Assembly: GCF_002105155.1 (NCBI RefSeq)
Contig: NW_019028980.1
Coordinates: forward strand, 248,001 to 312,000
Direction of reading: 5' to 3'
From: Lobosporangium transversale
Lineage: Eukaryota > Mortierellomycota > Mortierellomycetes > Mortierellales > Mortierellaceae
DNA length: 64,000 nucleotides
The notes beneath the pieces were generated by a model that was not told where the DNA came from, searched no databases, and saw nothing but the letters and a program-made list of their open reading frames with translations. Numbering within the stretch: position 1 is the stretch's first letter; each line of letters starts with the position of its first letter. The translations under genes and the position numbers were made by a program. Positions 29,641-42,107 of this stretch are shown in pieces.

Positions 29641-30886
29641 CCTCCCCTGCAATTCTCCAATGTTACTTCGCCTCACTAACAGTCAAAAAACAAAAAAAAA
29701 AAAAAAAAAATTGACTAACCCCTAACAGCATCAAGCCTGCAAGCTGCAGCGGGACTTCACTATTTGATGTCGAACCATCATCAGATCCTGGTATGTGATA
29801 CAAAAGACAGTATCCGAGTATTAAAGGCAAAAAAGACTTTTTGCTGATAGTTTGGTCGTTTCCAATGGGTGATCTATTTTCTAGAGTGATACACTGTATA
29901 AGCAATTTGAAATTCCATTGTTGCAACATCTCGATACACACAAGAACAATATCGAGGCCAGTGAAGCCCAATATGAGCGATCCATGCGCGATATGAGTCA
30001 AAAAATCAAAGAGACCGAGGCTGCATCCATGCAGAATGGCCGTAGGCGACAACGAGGCAAGTATATGAACATAGTTGATCAATTTTTTATATTTTTTTGA
30101 ACACTTCCAGATCACCAAGTTTTACCTGATTTGTCTGTCTGTGGTGTTTTTTTTTTTTTATTTTTTAAATGGTTATTTGTGGATATTTTTTTTCTTTTTT
30201 TTCTTTTTTGCCGCCTGTCTGCTTATGCTATCACAAATCCTTTGTATCATACCGCGTTACTGGAAAGAAAAGACTCCTTTTATCCCGCGGTTTCTCTTCC
30301 ATTTATGGATCCAACATGGGCTAAGTTCTGAGCTCAGAGGAGAGTTGTATGGTTTCCAATAATCTACATAAATAGCATTGTATCTTTTTTTTTTTTTTTT
30401 TTTTTTTTTTGAGCGTGTATGTGTGTGTGTATTTGTTTCCTTCATTGTTTCAACTCCAGGATGGGCTGAAAGTCTGGTAGACCGACAGGAGACCACAATG
30501 CAAATAGAAGATACGGCAGGAAAGTTTGACCCATGACATGACACGACCTTACTAATCGTGCAGACTTGCTGTGATACATTTATTGTGTTCTGTGTATGTG
30601 TGTGTATGTGTGAATGTGTGGGTCAGATCATATGAGCCATAAATGGCGTACATTGCATTCATGATTTGTTATCGTTCCCCTCCCCTTTTTTGAATATCCA
30701 TGGCTGTATATATTTTGTTACGACCGGAGGAAAGAAATAATGCACAATGCATACTAGTCTCCTTGGGGCTGGTTACTTGCTTCTCTCCCCTTACTTCTTT
30801 AGCCATGGGCTGTGTCTTTTGACAATCAAGTTCTCTTCGAAGCAAGCCAAGTAAAGACTTGAATGATTCCTTGAAACTCTTACCAG

Positions 30887-30917
<31 letters not shown>

Positions 30918-31184
30918 CCTATTGTTCTTGACCCCAATTCTACTAAATTCGTCTGACAGTCGCTTATGATTGGACCTGGCCAGATTTGTGATTAATTATC
31001 ATTGACCCTTTTTTTAAAATGCTCCCCTTGGTGCAAAGGGGGTTCCCTAATTTTTCTAGTCATCCTCATCAATCAGTCTAGTCCCAATACAACAGAGAAA
31101 ACATCTGAATTAATCATAGTGGCCATATTTTCACAAATACCAAATTGAACCAGCTTGCTGTCCTCTTTGTGGATGATTAACTAA

Positions 31185-31222
<38 letters not shown>

Positions 31223-33374
31223 CATCCATTATTTATACAGATCTTCTTCAATTTCGACAAGCATTAGCAACTTTGACAATGCAGGTCGATGAACTAGAGC
31301 GTATTAAGTTGGGATACTACTTTAGTAACTTGGAAAGTGAACAAGCCAATTTACAGCTTATTCTTCAAAAGACTTCCACCATCGTCAGAGCAGAGGTGGA
31401 TATTTATGAACGTATTGCCAGCAAAGGATTGAATGATTCAATTCTAGAACCTGTAAGGACTTTATTTTTTTTTTGTTTGTTTATTTGTTTTGTTAAAAGT
31501 ACACTATTCAAAGTTAAAAGCAAATTCGGTTTGTCCCCATGCTGGGTTACTGATCTTCTCTTACATATTATTTTTTTATAATTATAATCTTATTATTACT
31601 TTAGATGACAACCCAAGGGCCTGACCCTTACTTCATCTATCCAACAACAGAGGAATTTTCGTCTATATTCTCAATTCTTCCTTCTACACCCATCATTCCA
31701 ACCACAGGAGCAGGGGCCACTGGGACAATCACACCACAACCAGATGCCATCATGTCCAGCTTTTATGGTTATCATGAGAATAACCCATTCTCAACCGCAC
31801 GGAATTTAAATAATAGCACAACAAGAGATCGTCATCTCTTTGGAGACGCCTCGTCAATTGAATCCAAAGAAGAATCGGTCCTGAAGAAAGCAGCCACCAT
31901 TGTATCAATAGGACAGCAACATAAGCCTCCAGCACTAGATAGCAAATCCAATGCTACCACTGTTACCACCACTACTTCTACCACTTCTACCACTACAACC
32001 ACCACAGCCGCATCTATTGCCACAAGAAAAGATACTGCTTCAGCCTCACTATCTTCTAATGATCAAAAGAGAGCAGGAAAAGGTAACCAGGTCCAAGCTA
32101 TAGAGACAATATCCGAGGAATCAGACAAGAGTGCATCATCATCAGAGAAGACAAGACAAGCTTTTGGAACGAGGAGTGATGAGGGGGATGATTCGAGTAA
32201 TTCGACCGCAAAACAAGAATCGAAACAGTCTGAAGAATCCTCAGGAGAGGCGACAGTAACGGAGAACCAAGCGTCTACTTCACACTCAACCCAAAATGGT
32301 CATAACGAGACATCCACGACACGGAGTAGCAATGGCGTGGATCTCCAGGCAGGGAAGCAGCATCATCGTAACCAAACGGCTACATCCCCATCCGTTTCCG
32401 CACCTGCTACGCCAAGCGAACCTGCTTCATCGGTTCGATCTCATTCACTTAGATCTCGCTCTGGATCCCGGTCACATCTGCTAGCCTCAACGCCAGATTC
32501 ACCTCCTGTCCGAGGGATGATCCATATCGGTCAGGATTCAGAGCTGTTGAACAACCGAGACTTTTCATTTTCATATGAGCCCTCTGAATTATTGGAACAG
32601 CGGAACATGCATTCACAATTGAACTTGAGTCGTCATGGAGCTCATAATGGACTCCAACCATTTGCATTTCATGAGTTGGAAGAAGAAGAAGGCGGCTTTG
32701 GAGCTACACCTCCGACGAGGCTCATGCGGACCACTCATTCGTCACCCTCTTCACAACAGCATCACCCAGGTCATAGCCATAGCCAGAGCAATAGCCCTAG
32801 CGCTAGTCAGACCCATAGCCGCAACCATAGCCACCATCTACAGGGTCTTCGGCATCACTCTAGCGATGGACAACTCAGCCAAAGCTCTTCTTCCGTTCTG
32901 AGCAGCGTAGGTAGCACTCACAGTGGATTGAGCCTTCACGGCACTCTTCAACATCGTCGGAGCACAGGACGGATAAAGACAGATTTGGAAACAGCGGCCA
33001 ATATGTTTGACAAGTCACTGGATGAACCTTTTTTGCCTTCAATGACCGCTAGAGGACCGACAGCATCAGAGGATCGTCTTCGAGAGATGAGACGAGGCTT
33101 TGATGACGGTATGCCAGCGTTTTTTCCAGATGAGATAGATTTGCCATCTCAAAACTCTCAACCACGGTCACTGCATGGCTTTGGAAGCGGAAGTGCAAGT
33201 GGAAATGCAAGTCGTCGACAAAGTGGATTTGATCAAGACATGGATAAGACTTTCGATACGTCTCCACCATCATCAGTCTCTAATCGCCCACCAAGTGTCG
33301 TCGAGTCTATTCGTATGGCAGATGGTAGCAGCAAGAACGTGAGCATGACCAACGTCAATGAGATTGCAGCTTGA
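29321..33374 (+). CDS. IVY1-like I-BAR protein with long disordered tail
   Basis: Five exons (29321-29594, 29729-29790, 29885-30056, 31241-31452, 31605-33374) encode 829 residues. Residues about 40-245 form a helical bundle like that of Ivy1, an inverted-BAR protein that in yeast binds phospholipids and Ypt7/Vps33 on the vacuole. Matching features are QLLLTNAKAYRLQMLALSKA, FGYALEKIA, then QFRQALATLTMQVDELERIK. The tail from about residue 260 is Ser/Thr/His/Gln rich and disordered. Intron 3 is unusual: it has a GC donor in an otherwise ideal AG|GCAAGT context, is 1,184 nt long and ends after a T33 tract. An out-of-frame ATG at 29310 opens a 13-codon frame overlapping the start, which could dampen translation. 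It converges with the Chs4-like gene, 173 bp away. Confidence 0.85.
30057..31240 (+). other. Long GC-AG intron of the IVY1-like gene
   Basis: The donor is GC within AG|GCAAGT and the acceptor is ATTTATACAG. The join restores the BAR helix (QR to DLLQFRQALA). The intron contains T and A tracts, TG-rich repeats at about 30416-30431 and 30596-30620, and a second in-frame acceptor at 30110. Confidence 0.75.
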
Positions 33375-33547
33375 AAAGCTTATTTTAATCGCATATTTGA
33401 ATTCAAAAAAATGTATATTACCTTCAAATAATAATAATAAAAAAAAAATAAAAAAAAATATCGCTTGAAAGACAGCTTCTATTTATTATTATTACTATTT
33501 TTCTTTTTTCCTCTATCTTATTAAAAAAGCCTGTAACATGACTAAAA

Positions 33548-36128
33548 CTACATAACCTTGCAATTTTCATCTTCTGGTCCTTGTCCACCTTGTCGTCCTC
33601 GCTCATGACGGACTCGGCGCATAGCACCCAATTTCTTCATATCAGTCAGGCGCTTCTTTGCACGACCGTTACCCTGCGCAGCTGAGCGCAGATACCACCG
33701 TCTTGCTTCTTCCAGATCCTGCTTTACGCCAATTCCAACCTAAAAAAAAAAAAAAAAAAAAAAAAAGACATTAATTTAAAAATATCAATAAAATAGAATA
33801 AATAAAATAGAATAAAAAGTTTTTTTTTTTTTTTTTTTTTTTTTTTACCTCCGAGTAGTATCCGACAGCGTATTCTGCTCGCGACAATCCTTTATCTGCA
33901 GCCTTACGAGCCCAAAGGTATGCCTCTGTATCACTTTGTTTCAGTACGCCTTCAGAGCCTGTCAAGTACCATCCAGACAATCCCAATTCTGACTCTGCAT
34001 CTCCTTGTTCAGCTGCTCGTGTATACCAAGCAATACTCCTCCTTGGATCCACAGGGCACGTCAGTAGTCCATACTCATAGCAATGTCCCAACTTGTACTG
34101 ACTAGGCGCATAGCCATATCCTGCAGCCTGTGTGAACAGCTCTCGAGCATATGCCTCATCTGGAATTACAGAGGGAATACCAGCCTTCTCAAAACACAAT
34201 CCAAGTTCATGTAATGCATGAGGATTGTCCTCATCTGCATTGGCAGCAGCTCGTTTCAGCCATGTGATCGCTTCCCTTGGATTACTCTGCTGGCCCAACA
34301 AACCCTTCAAGATGACCATACCAAGCTTATACATCGCTGCTGTGTCACCTAAAGAAGCTGCCTTGCGGTAGAACTGCACTGCTCGACTATGATCACGTTT
34401 TGTGCCTGCGCCGAGCTCATGACAAACTGCAGTACGATAGGTCGCTGCAGGGTGGTTCTGCTTTGAGGCCTGGATGTATAAATTGAACGCTTTGTCATGA
34501 TCGATTTGCAGACCCAATGATCCATTACCATAACAGTTAGCCAAAAAGAACTGTGCATCAGGATAAGCAGGCTTGCCCATACCCATTCCCGTCGTTGCCA
34601 GCCGTTTAATGATCTTGAGGCCTTCCATAAATAACGCTTCTTTAGTTTTCTTTTGTCGCTTGGGATCTGGATCATCATTGCCAAACGACACTGCAGCTTC
34701 AATCAAGGCCTTTGCATAGTCTAGTTGAGCTGCAGGATCATTGCTATCTTTAGCTCGTTGACGCATCTCATCCAACAATTCCATTGTCAAAGGTCTCTTT
34801 TTAGGAGCTGGGGCGTTGGGGCGTCCACTGACCATACTACTACCAGAGTCTCCACGGTTTGGCGGCCTCACGCCATAGCCTCCGGGCCCCATAGGTCGTG
34901 GGCCTCCACGACCAGGAGGAGGACCTCTTATCGAAGGCGATGAGTGCAAGTTGGCTCCTCCCATAGGCCCAGGACCACCGGGACCGCCGGGACCAGCCGG
35001 ACCACCAGGACCACCAGGGCCACCAGGATAATATTGTTGAGGATATCCATGTCCAGGAGGACCTCCAGGTCCAGGGGGGCCATGAGGTCTGTATCCACCA
35101 CCATACTCATATCCATTACTGGGGCCAGCATATCCGCCTCCATATTGCTGATGTGGTGGATAATTTGGATCCTGGTAATAGTCTTGTCCACCACCTCCAT
35201 ATTCAGAACCATAGGGCTGTCCATACTGATCACCTTGAGGATCTTGCTGATATCCTCCCTGTGGCGGAAATCCGTTTCCGCCATACCCCCCTGGGCCTCC
35301 TGGGCCTCCTGGGTACTGCTGTTGTTGGTAGCGAGGATCATGTCCTCCAGGGTATTGGCCATAGCCTTGAGGTGGTGGGCCTCTGAAAGGAGGACGCTGA
35401 GGAGGATGTTGATAATCGCCACCAGCATAGCCATAATCCTGGCCACCGTATGCACCACTGTACCCTGCACCATAATCACCATATTCTCCACGTTGACCAC
35501 GACTTGACGATTCCGAATAGGTTGGAGCATTGGGGTTTGCAGCCGCATAGGCACGGACGGCAGAGTGATTTGAATCCACACTAGGTGTTCTCTGTGAAAC
35601 TTGGCCTTCTGATTGGTTGAGTTCAACACCGGGCTCGAATGACGCAGTTTCGCCGCCAGAAGAGGATGCTCCATGTCCATAATCCGAGTCAGCAAAGCGA
35701 GTATCATCTACATAGCCAGACCTTTCGACTGGCTTCTTGGCCTCTGGCTCAGAATAGTGCAAATGCGAAGAATTCAAATCATGGGCATCGTCTGCAGATG
35801 ATGATGGTCCTTGATTGATGTTATTACTTTTATTATTGTGATCATCCAATGAAAGGTTCCCTAGATCCAGATCCAAAGGCACCTTGATAGAATTATCTAC
35901 TGGGCCTGCTACTGCAGGGACAGATCGGTTATCCCATCCACCAGATGTAGTTGAATTGAGTGGATTTGGGCTCTGAGATGGATAGTCTGACTCGTACAAG
36001 TCAAAAGTAGCAACATTGGGTTCATATGTTTCCCGAGGTGGCAAGGGCGAGAGAATGACCTGCGGATGTGATGACGACACGCTGCCATCCATAGCATTGC
36101 GTGAGCTTCCTCTGGCAGGGGTCGTCAT
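33548..36128 (-). CDS. Chs4/Skt5-like chitin synthase activator with Sel1 repeats
   Basis: Two exons (36128-33849 and 33739-33548) encode 823 residues. The N-terminal 240 residues are Ser/Asp/Asn rich. Residues about 245-430 are a Gly/Pro/Tyr/Gln low-complexity region with collagen-like GGP runs. From about 445 to 800 there are at least seven Sel1/TPR-like repeats (AQFFLANCYGNGSLGLQIDH, AVQFYRKAASLGDTAAMYKL, SIAWYTRAAEQGDAESELGL and others). The protein ends CKVM, a CaaX box; yeast Chs4 likewise ends in a farnesylated CaaX. In yeast this family recruits and activates chitin synthase III at the plasma membrane. The intron contains opposed A and T tracts. Assignment to the Chs4 family is firm; the chitin synthase partner is not in the window. 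Confidence 0.9.
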
Positions 36129-37627
36129 TTAGGACAAAAAAGATGGCAGAGGAAAGATATTTGAGAAGAAAGGAAAGAGAAAAGGGAAGATGGAGAAGAA
36201 AGGATTGTAATTTTTTTTTTTTTCCTATCTGAATTATCCGTCTTGCCCTGAGTAGATTGTAAAAAAAAAAAAAAAAAAAAAAAAAAGAAAAAAAAGTCTA
36301 GACTATCGTATTGAATGTGAAAAGAAAGGAGATATGATTAGTTATCGAAATGAAGACGAGTGATAACCACAAAAATAAAATGGGAGAGCCAGCTCCTTTT
36401 AAGCTCAAAGGTTTCTATAGCAGACATACACGCACAGGGAGAGGAAGAGAGCAAAGTAGAAGATGATAGAGAGCAAGAAAGAGAAGAATAGAAGCAAAGC
36501 TATTCAAGTGTTATTGTAGACAGTAAAAAAAAAAAAAGATTGTTTGCGTGTTTGATATGTGAGACGTGGTCTGTCCCTGCAGGGGTATCACAAATTAGAC
36601 AAACACCATCTAATCCAATGAACACATTGAACTTTTGTCCCGTACAACCATGCCCAACCCAATGTTGTGTAAACTTTTTGCAAGTAAGCAAAGTACACGC
36701 ATTGTTGTGTATTTGTACTAGCATAAGGAAGGAAGGAAGTTTTTTTTTTTTTCTTCCAATGAAGGATTGAGGAAGACGCAAATAGTTCAGTTAAGCAATT
36801 CAATTGACAGATGATGAAGTGTGTTGTGGGGACAGTAAGCAAACAGACTATATAAACTGTGTGAAATGATGACTGAATTCAGATCAACATGAATGAAAAA
36901 AAAATAAAATAAAATAAAATAAAGCTGCGTTTTTTTTTTTTTTTTTTTTCCATCTTTTAAATATATAAATTATATAAATATGCATTAAGACGATGCAATA
37001 GAGTGTAGGGTAAAAAAAAGAATGATGAGAATGACGCGATGAGATTACCTTCTGACAAGGAAAGAAAAAAGAAAAAGGAGATTCTTCTGGAGTTGCTTGA
37101 AGAAGGAGTGTGAAGGGATGATGGCGATGAGAATTGAACGAAAAGAAGAGAAAGAAAGAACAGAAATAAAGAAGAAGGAAAAGGGCTGAAAAAAGCCAAA
37201 AAAAGAGAAATGAAAAGCAAGAGAGAGCAGAGCTGAACTCTGAGCCCACCGATTTATATTTTTATACGTTTATTATTACTCCTACGCTAAAGTCATGTCT
37301 TCTTTTTTACACTTTTACTTTTTGGAGTTGCGGGCAATGGTGTCAATGGGGGAATACATTGACCATGAGCCACACTTTCTGGATTATATGCATGAACATG
37401 TTTCTATGATACATATCTTTATTTCCTTTGCCTGTGACATGAGCACTCATAAACAAGAAACGGTCACATACCGTTTTGTATATTTTATGCAGTTGTAGTA
37501 GAGAGAAACATGGCGATTGGATCAATCGCAAATATTGTCGTCGTCGTCACTTCTACCTTTTTTTTTTTTTTTTTTTTTTTTCAGTTCTTTACTCTTCGCA
37601 AAATAAGCTACACCGACAAAGAACACC
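36129..37627. other. Divergent spacer, Chs4-like / DUF3712 genes
   Basis: 1.5 kb with A tracts near 36260-36285, T tracts near 36740 and 36930, AAAAT units near 36899-36922, and a T tract at about 37557-37580 just before the next ATG. No gene is supported. Confidence 0.5.
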
Positions 37628-38994
37628 ATGTTTCTGGATAAAATTAAACAAAAGTTCGATCTTAGCGTCGTCAAGAATATCGAGCTCGAGGATATGGCCA
37701 TCGACTTCACTGGACCCGACGACTGGACCTCCACCCTTTCATCCGACCATATGATTGCTCGTCTCACCCATATCCCCGGATTCACCTGGCCTATCCAGCA
37801 AGTCCGACTTCGTGTAACTGTCTACTCCGCTACTCATCAACGTTACTGCAATAAAAATAAAAAAATAAATAAAAAAATAAGAAAAAAATGGACTCACCCT
37901 CTCACTCTCTTGTTTTCCTTACATGCACACCCATAGGTCGTTATTCACGTACATGCTTCAATATTTTTTAGAAGAAAAACAATAATAATCACAGCATAAT
38001 ATTAAGCTTGGAATAACATGTGCGCGCGCTTTCTTTTTCTTCGTAGGATAAAGGCATCGACTTGGGTCAACTAGTATCTCCTTATCAACCAGCTTCAGTC
38101 TCTGGGGGCATTGTCACATCCCGTATCTCTAATTCTCTCATGACCATCTTTCAGACATCTACTTCACAAGCTGGCTTCTCTGAATTTGTGGGCGCATTAG
38201 CCACCAAAGATCATCATACCTTTGTTATCAAGGGTTCTGCTGATATCATCTTCAACCTCGGATTTTTAGGGATTCATTCTATTAAGGGTGTTGACTTTTT
38301 GTCAGATTTGACCTTGAGAGGGTTAAATAATCTGCCCGATATCAAGTGTGCTGACATTGTGATTGGAACTTCAGCAACAGGTCTTCCGGAACAACAAAAA
38401 CCTTACGAACTGTTGCTTAAAACAAATTTAGAGATCCATAACCCTAGTCAACTCTCGCTGTCTTTAGGCGATCTCACCCTAGCAGTCTTCTTCCCTTCAA
38501 CTGAGAACCTCAATCAACCCTATACGATTAAGGACCCTAGGCACGAAATAATTGACCAAAACAAAGATCTACAGCGACAGCAACAAGAAGGACAAACACA
38601 GCAGCCACGACAGGAGGAAATACAGCATCAGAGACAGGAGCAAGAACAGGAACCAAGACAAGCTCAAGCGCAACAAGACAGCGATGAAAAACATGAAAAG
38701 CACGGAATGTATGGTCATTACATCGGAACAATTGCGCTGGAGAATTTATCCCTGCAACTCGGAGCTAATAAGGATTGTAGCGCCATCATCAAACTAGATA
38801 CTTCTTTGGATGGGACAAAATTATTTCTCAGGGCCATTGCGTGTGAACCCCAGATAGTGCTCTTGAAAGGATTTCAGCAGACATCTAAAAAGGAAGCCCT
38901 AGCTGCTGGTCTACGATCCTTCGCAACGTCCCTCTTTATTCCAAGCTTTACTCCTCCTCCTCTACCCACACCCATTAAAATTGAGCGTCAATAA
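37628..38994 (+). CDS. DUF3712 (LEA2-like lipid-binding) protein
   Basis: Exons 37628-37813 and 38047-38994 give 377 residues. The conserved parts are VVKNIELEDMAIDFTGPDDW at the start, then FSEFVGALATKDHHTFVIKG, NPSQLSLSLGDLTLAVFFPS and GHYIGTIALENLSLQLGANK, the alternating beta-strand pattern of the fungal DUF3712/LEA2 fold. There is no signal peptide or clear membrane segment in this reading. A Gln/Glu/Arg-rich insert at about residues 245-290 splits the last two strands. The molecular role is unknown; related folds bind lipids or mediate stress tolerance. The exon 1 donor (CGT|GTAACT) was chosen because it keeps frame, and an additional small exon inside the 233 nt intron is possible. It ends 65 bp from the RECQL4 stop, in convergent orientation. 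Confidence 0.75.
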
Positions 38995-39059
38995 ACTATT
39001 GAATTGTTTTACTTTTTTTATTATTTTTTTATTTATTTGTTTCTTTTCGGTTTCTTTGG

Positions 39060-42000
39060 TTACTGCTGCTGCTGTTGTAATTGAGAGGCACGCCGTCGTT
39101 GCTCCTTAATAATCTGGTCGGCCATTCGCATCAGCTGTGCAAAGTCATAGTGTACATATTTGGCCCAATACTTGTGCCGCGACCACTCCAATGCAGGGTA
39201 CTTCGGACTTGAGATACCATGAAAAATCCTACTCACAATTCGAGGTGAATCCCCCATCATCTTGCTGTTGTTATGGCTCTCTGTAATTGCTGTCTGCTGG
39301 TGCCACAACTGGTTCAAAAACACTTTAAGATCCACCTCTACAGCTGAGCGCCATTTACGTTGTAGATCCCTCACTATATCGACCTCGTAGTTATACAGCT
39401 GAATCGTCTTATCCATCACTCTATCAGACTGGTCATGATTCAAGCTTTCATCCTGATCAAAAAGAGAATCTTCTGCATCCAAACCACCGATGCCCTCGCC
39501 TGATCTCCTTGCAAAGTATTCCTGAATGCCATGTCGCAACACCATCTCGGATTCTGTCACGCCACGGACACCATTAAATGTACGACACCGAGCCTGAACA
39601 ACAGACTTTTTTCTTGCCTTGGCTTCTGCCTTGGCTTGTAATCGCATCTGAATATATTCTGGGTCAATATCCTCATCATATTCGCTGCTTTCATCACCAT
39701 CCCCATCATCTCCATCAAAGCTACCGTTGTTAACTTCCTCATTCTCATCGAAATCCTGTTCCGTGGTCTGAAGAACTTTTTGCTCTTGCCATGTGGGCGT
39801 TGCCACAGACTGGAATAGTTCATAGACTCGATCAATTTTGGCGACACCAACACGCTCCACTGCACAAAGCTTTCGATGCAATCGATCCGCAAGCATCCTG
39901 ATGAAGTCATCATAATCCTTTTCGCTTGTCTCAGAGTTGCGTTCCTGTCCGCCATCTCTATCTATTGTCTCATCAGTAGAATCCACATCCATGTTCATTC
40001 CAACGTTTTCATCCGCCTGCTTTTGTTTCTGTTCCTGCTGCTTTCGAAGCTCCAACATGCACTCCTCAGGCTCCTTTTGGATTTCCACACACAACCCAGG
40101 ATCTGTCAATTCATACACGACCCATTTCTTACGCTTCCATTGTTGAAGCTCCTGAATCAGCTCTGTAAACGACAGCTCACTTTCCTGACACAATGACATC
40201 GTATCACAGCAGTATGCCATCGAGAGAGTGGTCCCTGCAATACCTGCCTTGCCCTTACGTCCTTTTCCAAATGAGGAGCCAGATCCACCTGTGTTATGTC
40301 CTGTCATAACACCTTGCTTCAAAATAATGTCAACCAAGGGAACCTTTTCTGCTAATTCAGAAAGTTCTTCTGCTGTTTGCAAAAATTTTACTGTGCATTT
40401 AGCAGAGATTGATCCTATAACTTTGATTGGTTGAGACGGGTCCAGCTCAATATAACTCAACAATGTTGCAAGAACCTCTTTTTTGATATCAAAATCCTCC
40501 TCCACTAACTCTTCACGGATCACAACAAGTCTCTTTCGCCTTGAATACTTATTGGTCCTTAACAGACTGTTGTCGATTAGTGGGGGAATGACCAATATGC
40601 TGGACGTAGATAAAACAATATTTTGTTCCTTACGGTCGCTTTTTATTCCTGACTTTGATCCGCTGATATTCAGGGCCTGGTGATCATTCTGTTTTCGCTT
40701 TTTAGATCCAGGGTGATTTACGCCATTGTCCTCTGTAGAAGTTCCATCACTGTCTCCATTCTCATCATCATTGTCCTTCATCTGTCCACGCCTTTTTTTG
40801 CTCTTCACTCCGCCGAGTCCTTGAACTGATGAAGAGCTCATAAACCCTCGTCTCGAGAAAAGTTGTCTGATCAATCGCAAAACAGTCCCCCAATCCATCC
40901 CATCTGCATAGGCCAGACTTCTTAATCGGAGATAGTCATCCTGGTTGAGAAACATGTGACAGTAGGCCCTCGCTCCATCACGGCCTGATCGTCCAATCTC
41001 TTGAATATAATTCTCTAATGACTTGGGCATGCAGTAATGGATCACGCTACGGATATTGGATTTGTTAAGCCCCATTCCAAATGCGATCGTAGCGACTAAA
41101 ACCCGAATTCCGCTACCGCCTGTTGATATGCCTGCACCAATAGGCCTTGCACTCAATTGACTTCCAGAGAGTGCACTCTTTTGTGAACTACTGTTCATGA
41201 ATCGCTGCTGGATCCGCTGACGGTCAAGAGCCGATTTTCCAGCATGGTAACTTTCAGCACTGAAATTGCGTACGCGCAGAAACCCTGCAAGTGCGTCCGC
41301 TTGTGATTGTTTCATCACATAGATCAAGATCGAGTCCATTCTCTCAAACCGTGGCGAGTGAAGCAAGTTAAGCAAGGCGGTCTCCCTTTCAATCTCCATA
41401 GACACAGTCATGGCGAGATTCTCACGAATCACCGGCCCAGAAAGTACACCATTGATCCTGTCAATATCCAACATTGCACAAATCGAGTCCTTGGTCCCTT
41501 CTGTCGCCGTTCCTGTCAATCCAAGCACACATGGTGATTTGAGATCCATTTTGAGGACTTGATTCAAAAGCAAATAGGCTGGTCGAAAGTTGTGAGACCA
41601 TTCTGAGAGACAATGCACTTCGTCCACACAGAGGAAAGAAATGCGAGGTAAACGCCTTGCTCGGACCAAGCTTAGAAAAGACTGGCTTTGTAGTTTTTCT
41701 GGAGAAATGAAAAGAATCTTGATGACGTTCGAAGTCAACTTGTCCATAAAATCTTTGAATTGAGCCGGCTGCTCAAAAGGAATATGGTTCATATTGTGAT
41801 AATGTTAAATTCCAAATGACACGCTTTAATACTATATCGATATCTATGGTATCGCTTATTCAATAATTAAAGAAAGGCTAATAAAAGAAAAACTTACCGA
41901 CTGTTCAACGCTTGTCCAACAAGCTCCAACTAGCCTTGGAGGCAGACATTTGACTTGATCATACATAAGAGAGATCATTGGAGAAATCACCAACGTTAGA

Positions 42001-42069
42001 CTTGGTATACCAAGTCTGGAGAAGATGTACGCAGGGAGTTGGTATGAAAGGGATTTTCCACTGCCTGCC

Positions 42070-42107
<38 letters not shown>

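Noticed and set aside
34928-35707. Long alternative frames on both strands over the Chs4-like gene
   Set aside because: They arise from the repetitive Gly/Pro-coding DNA; the Sel1-repeat frame explains the region.
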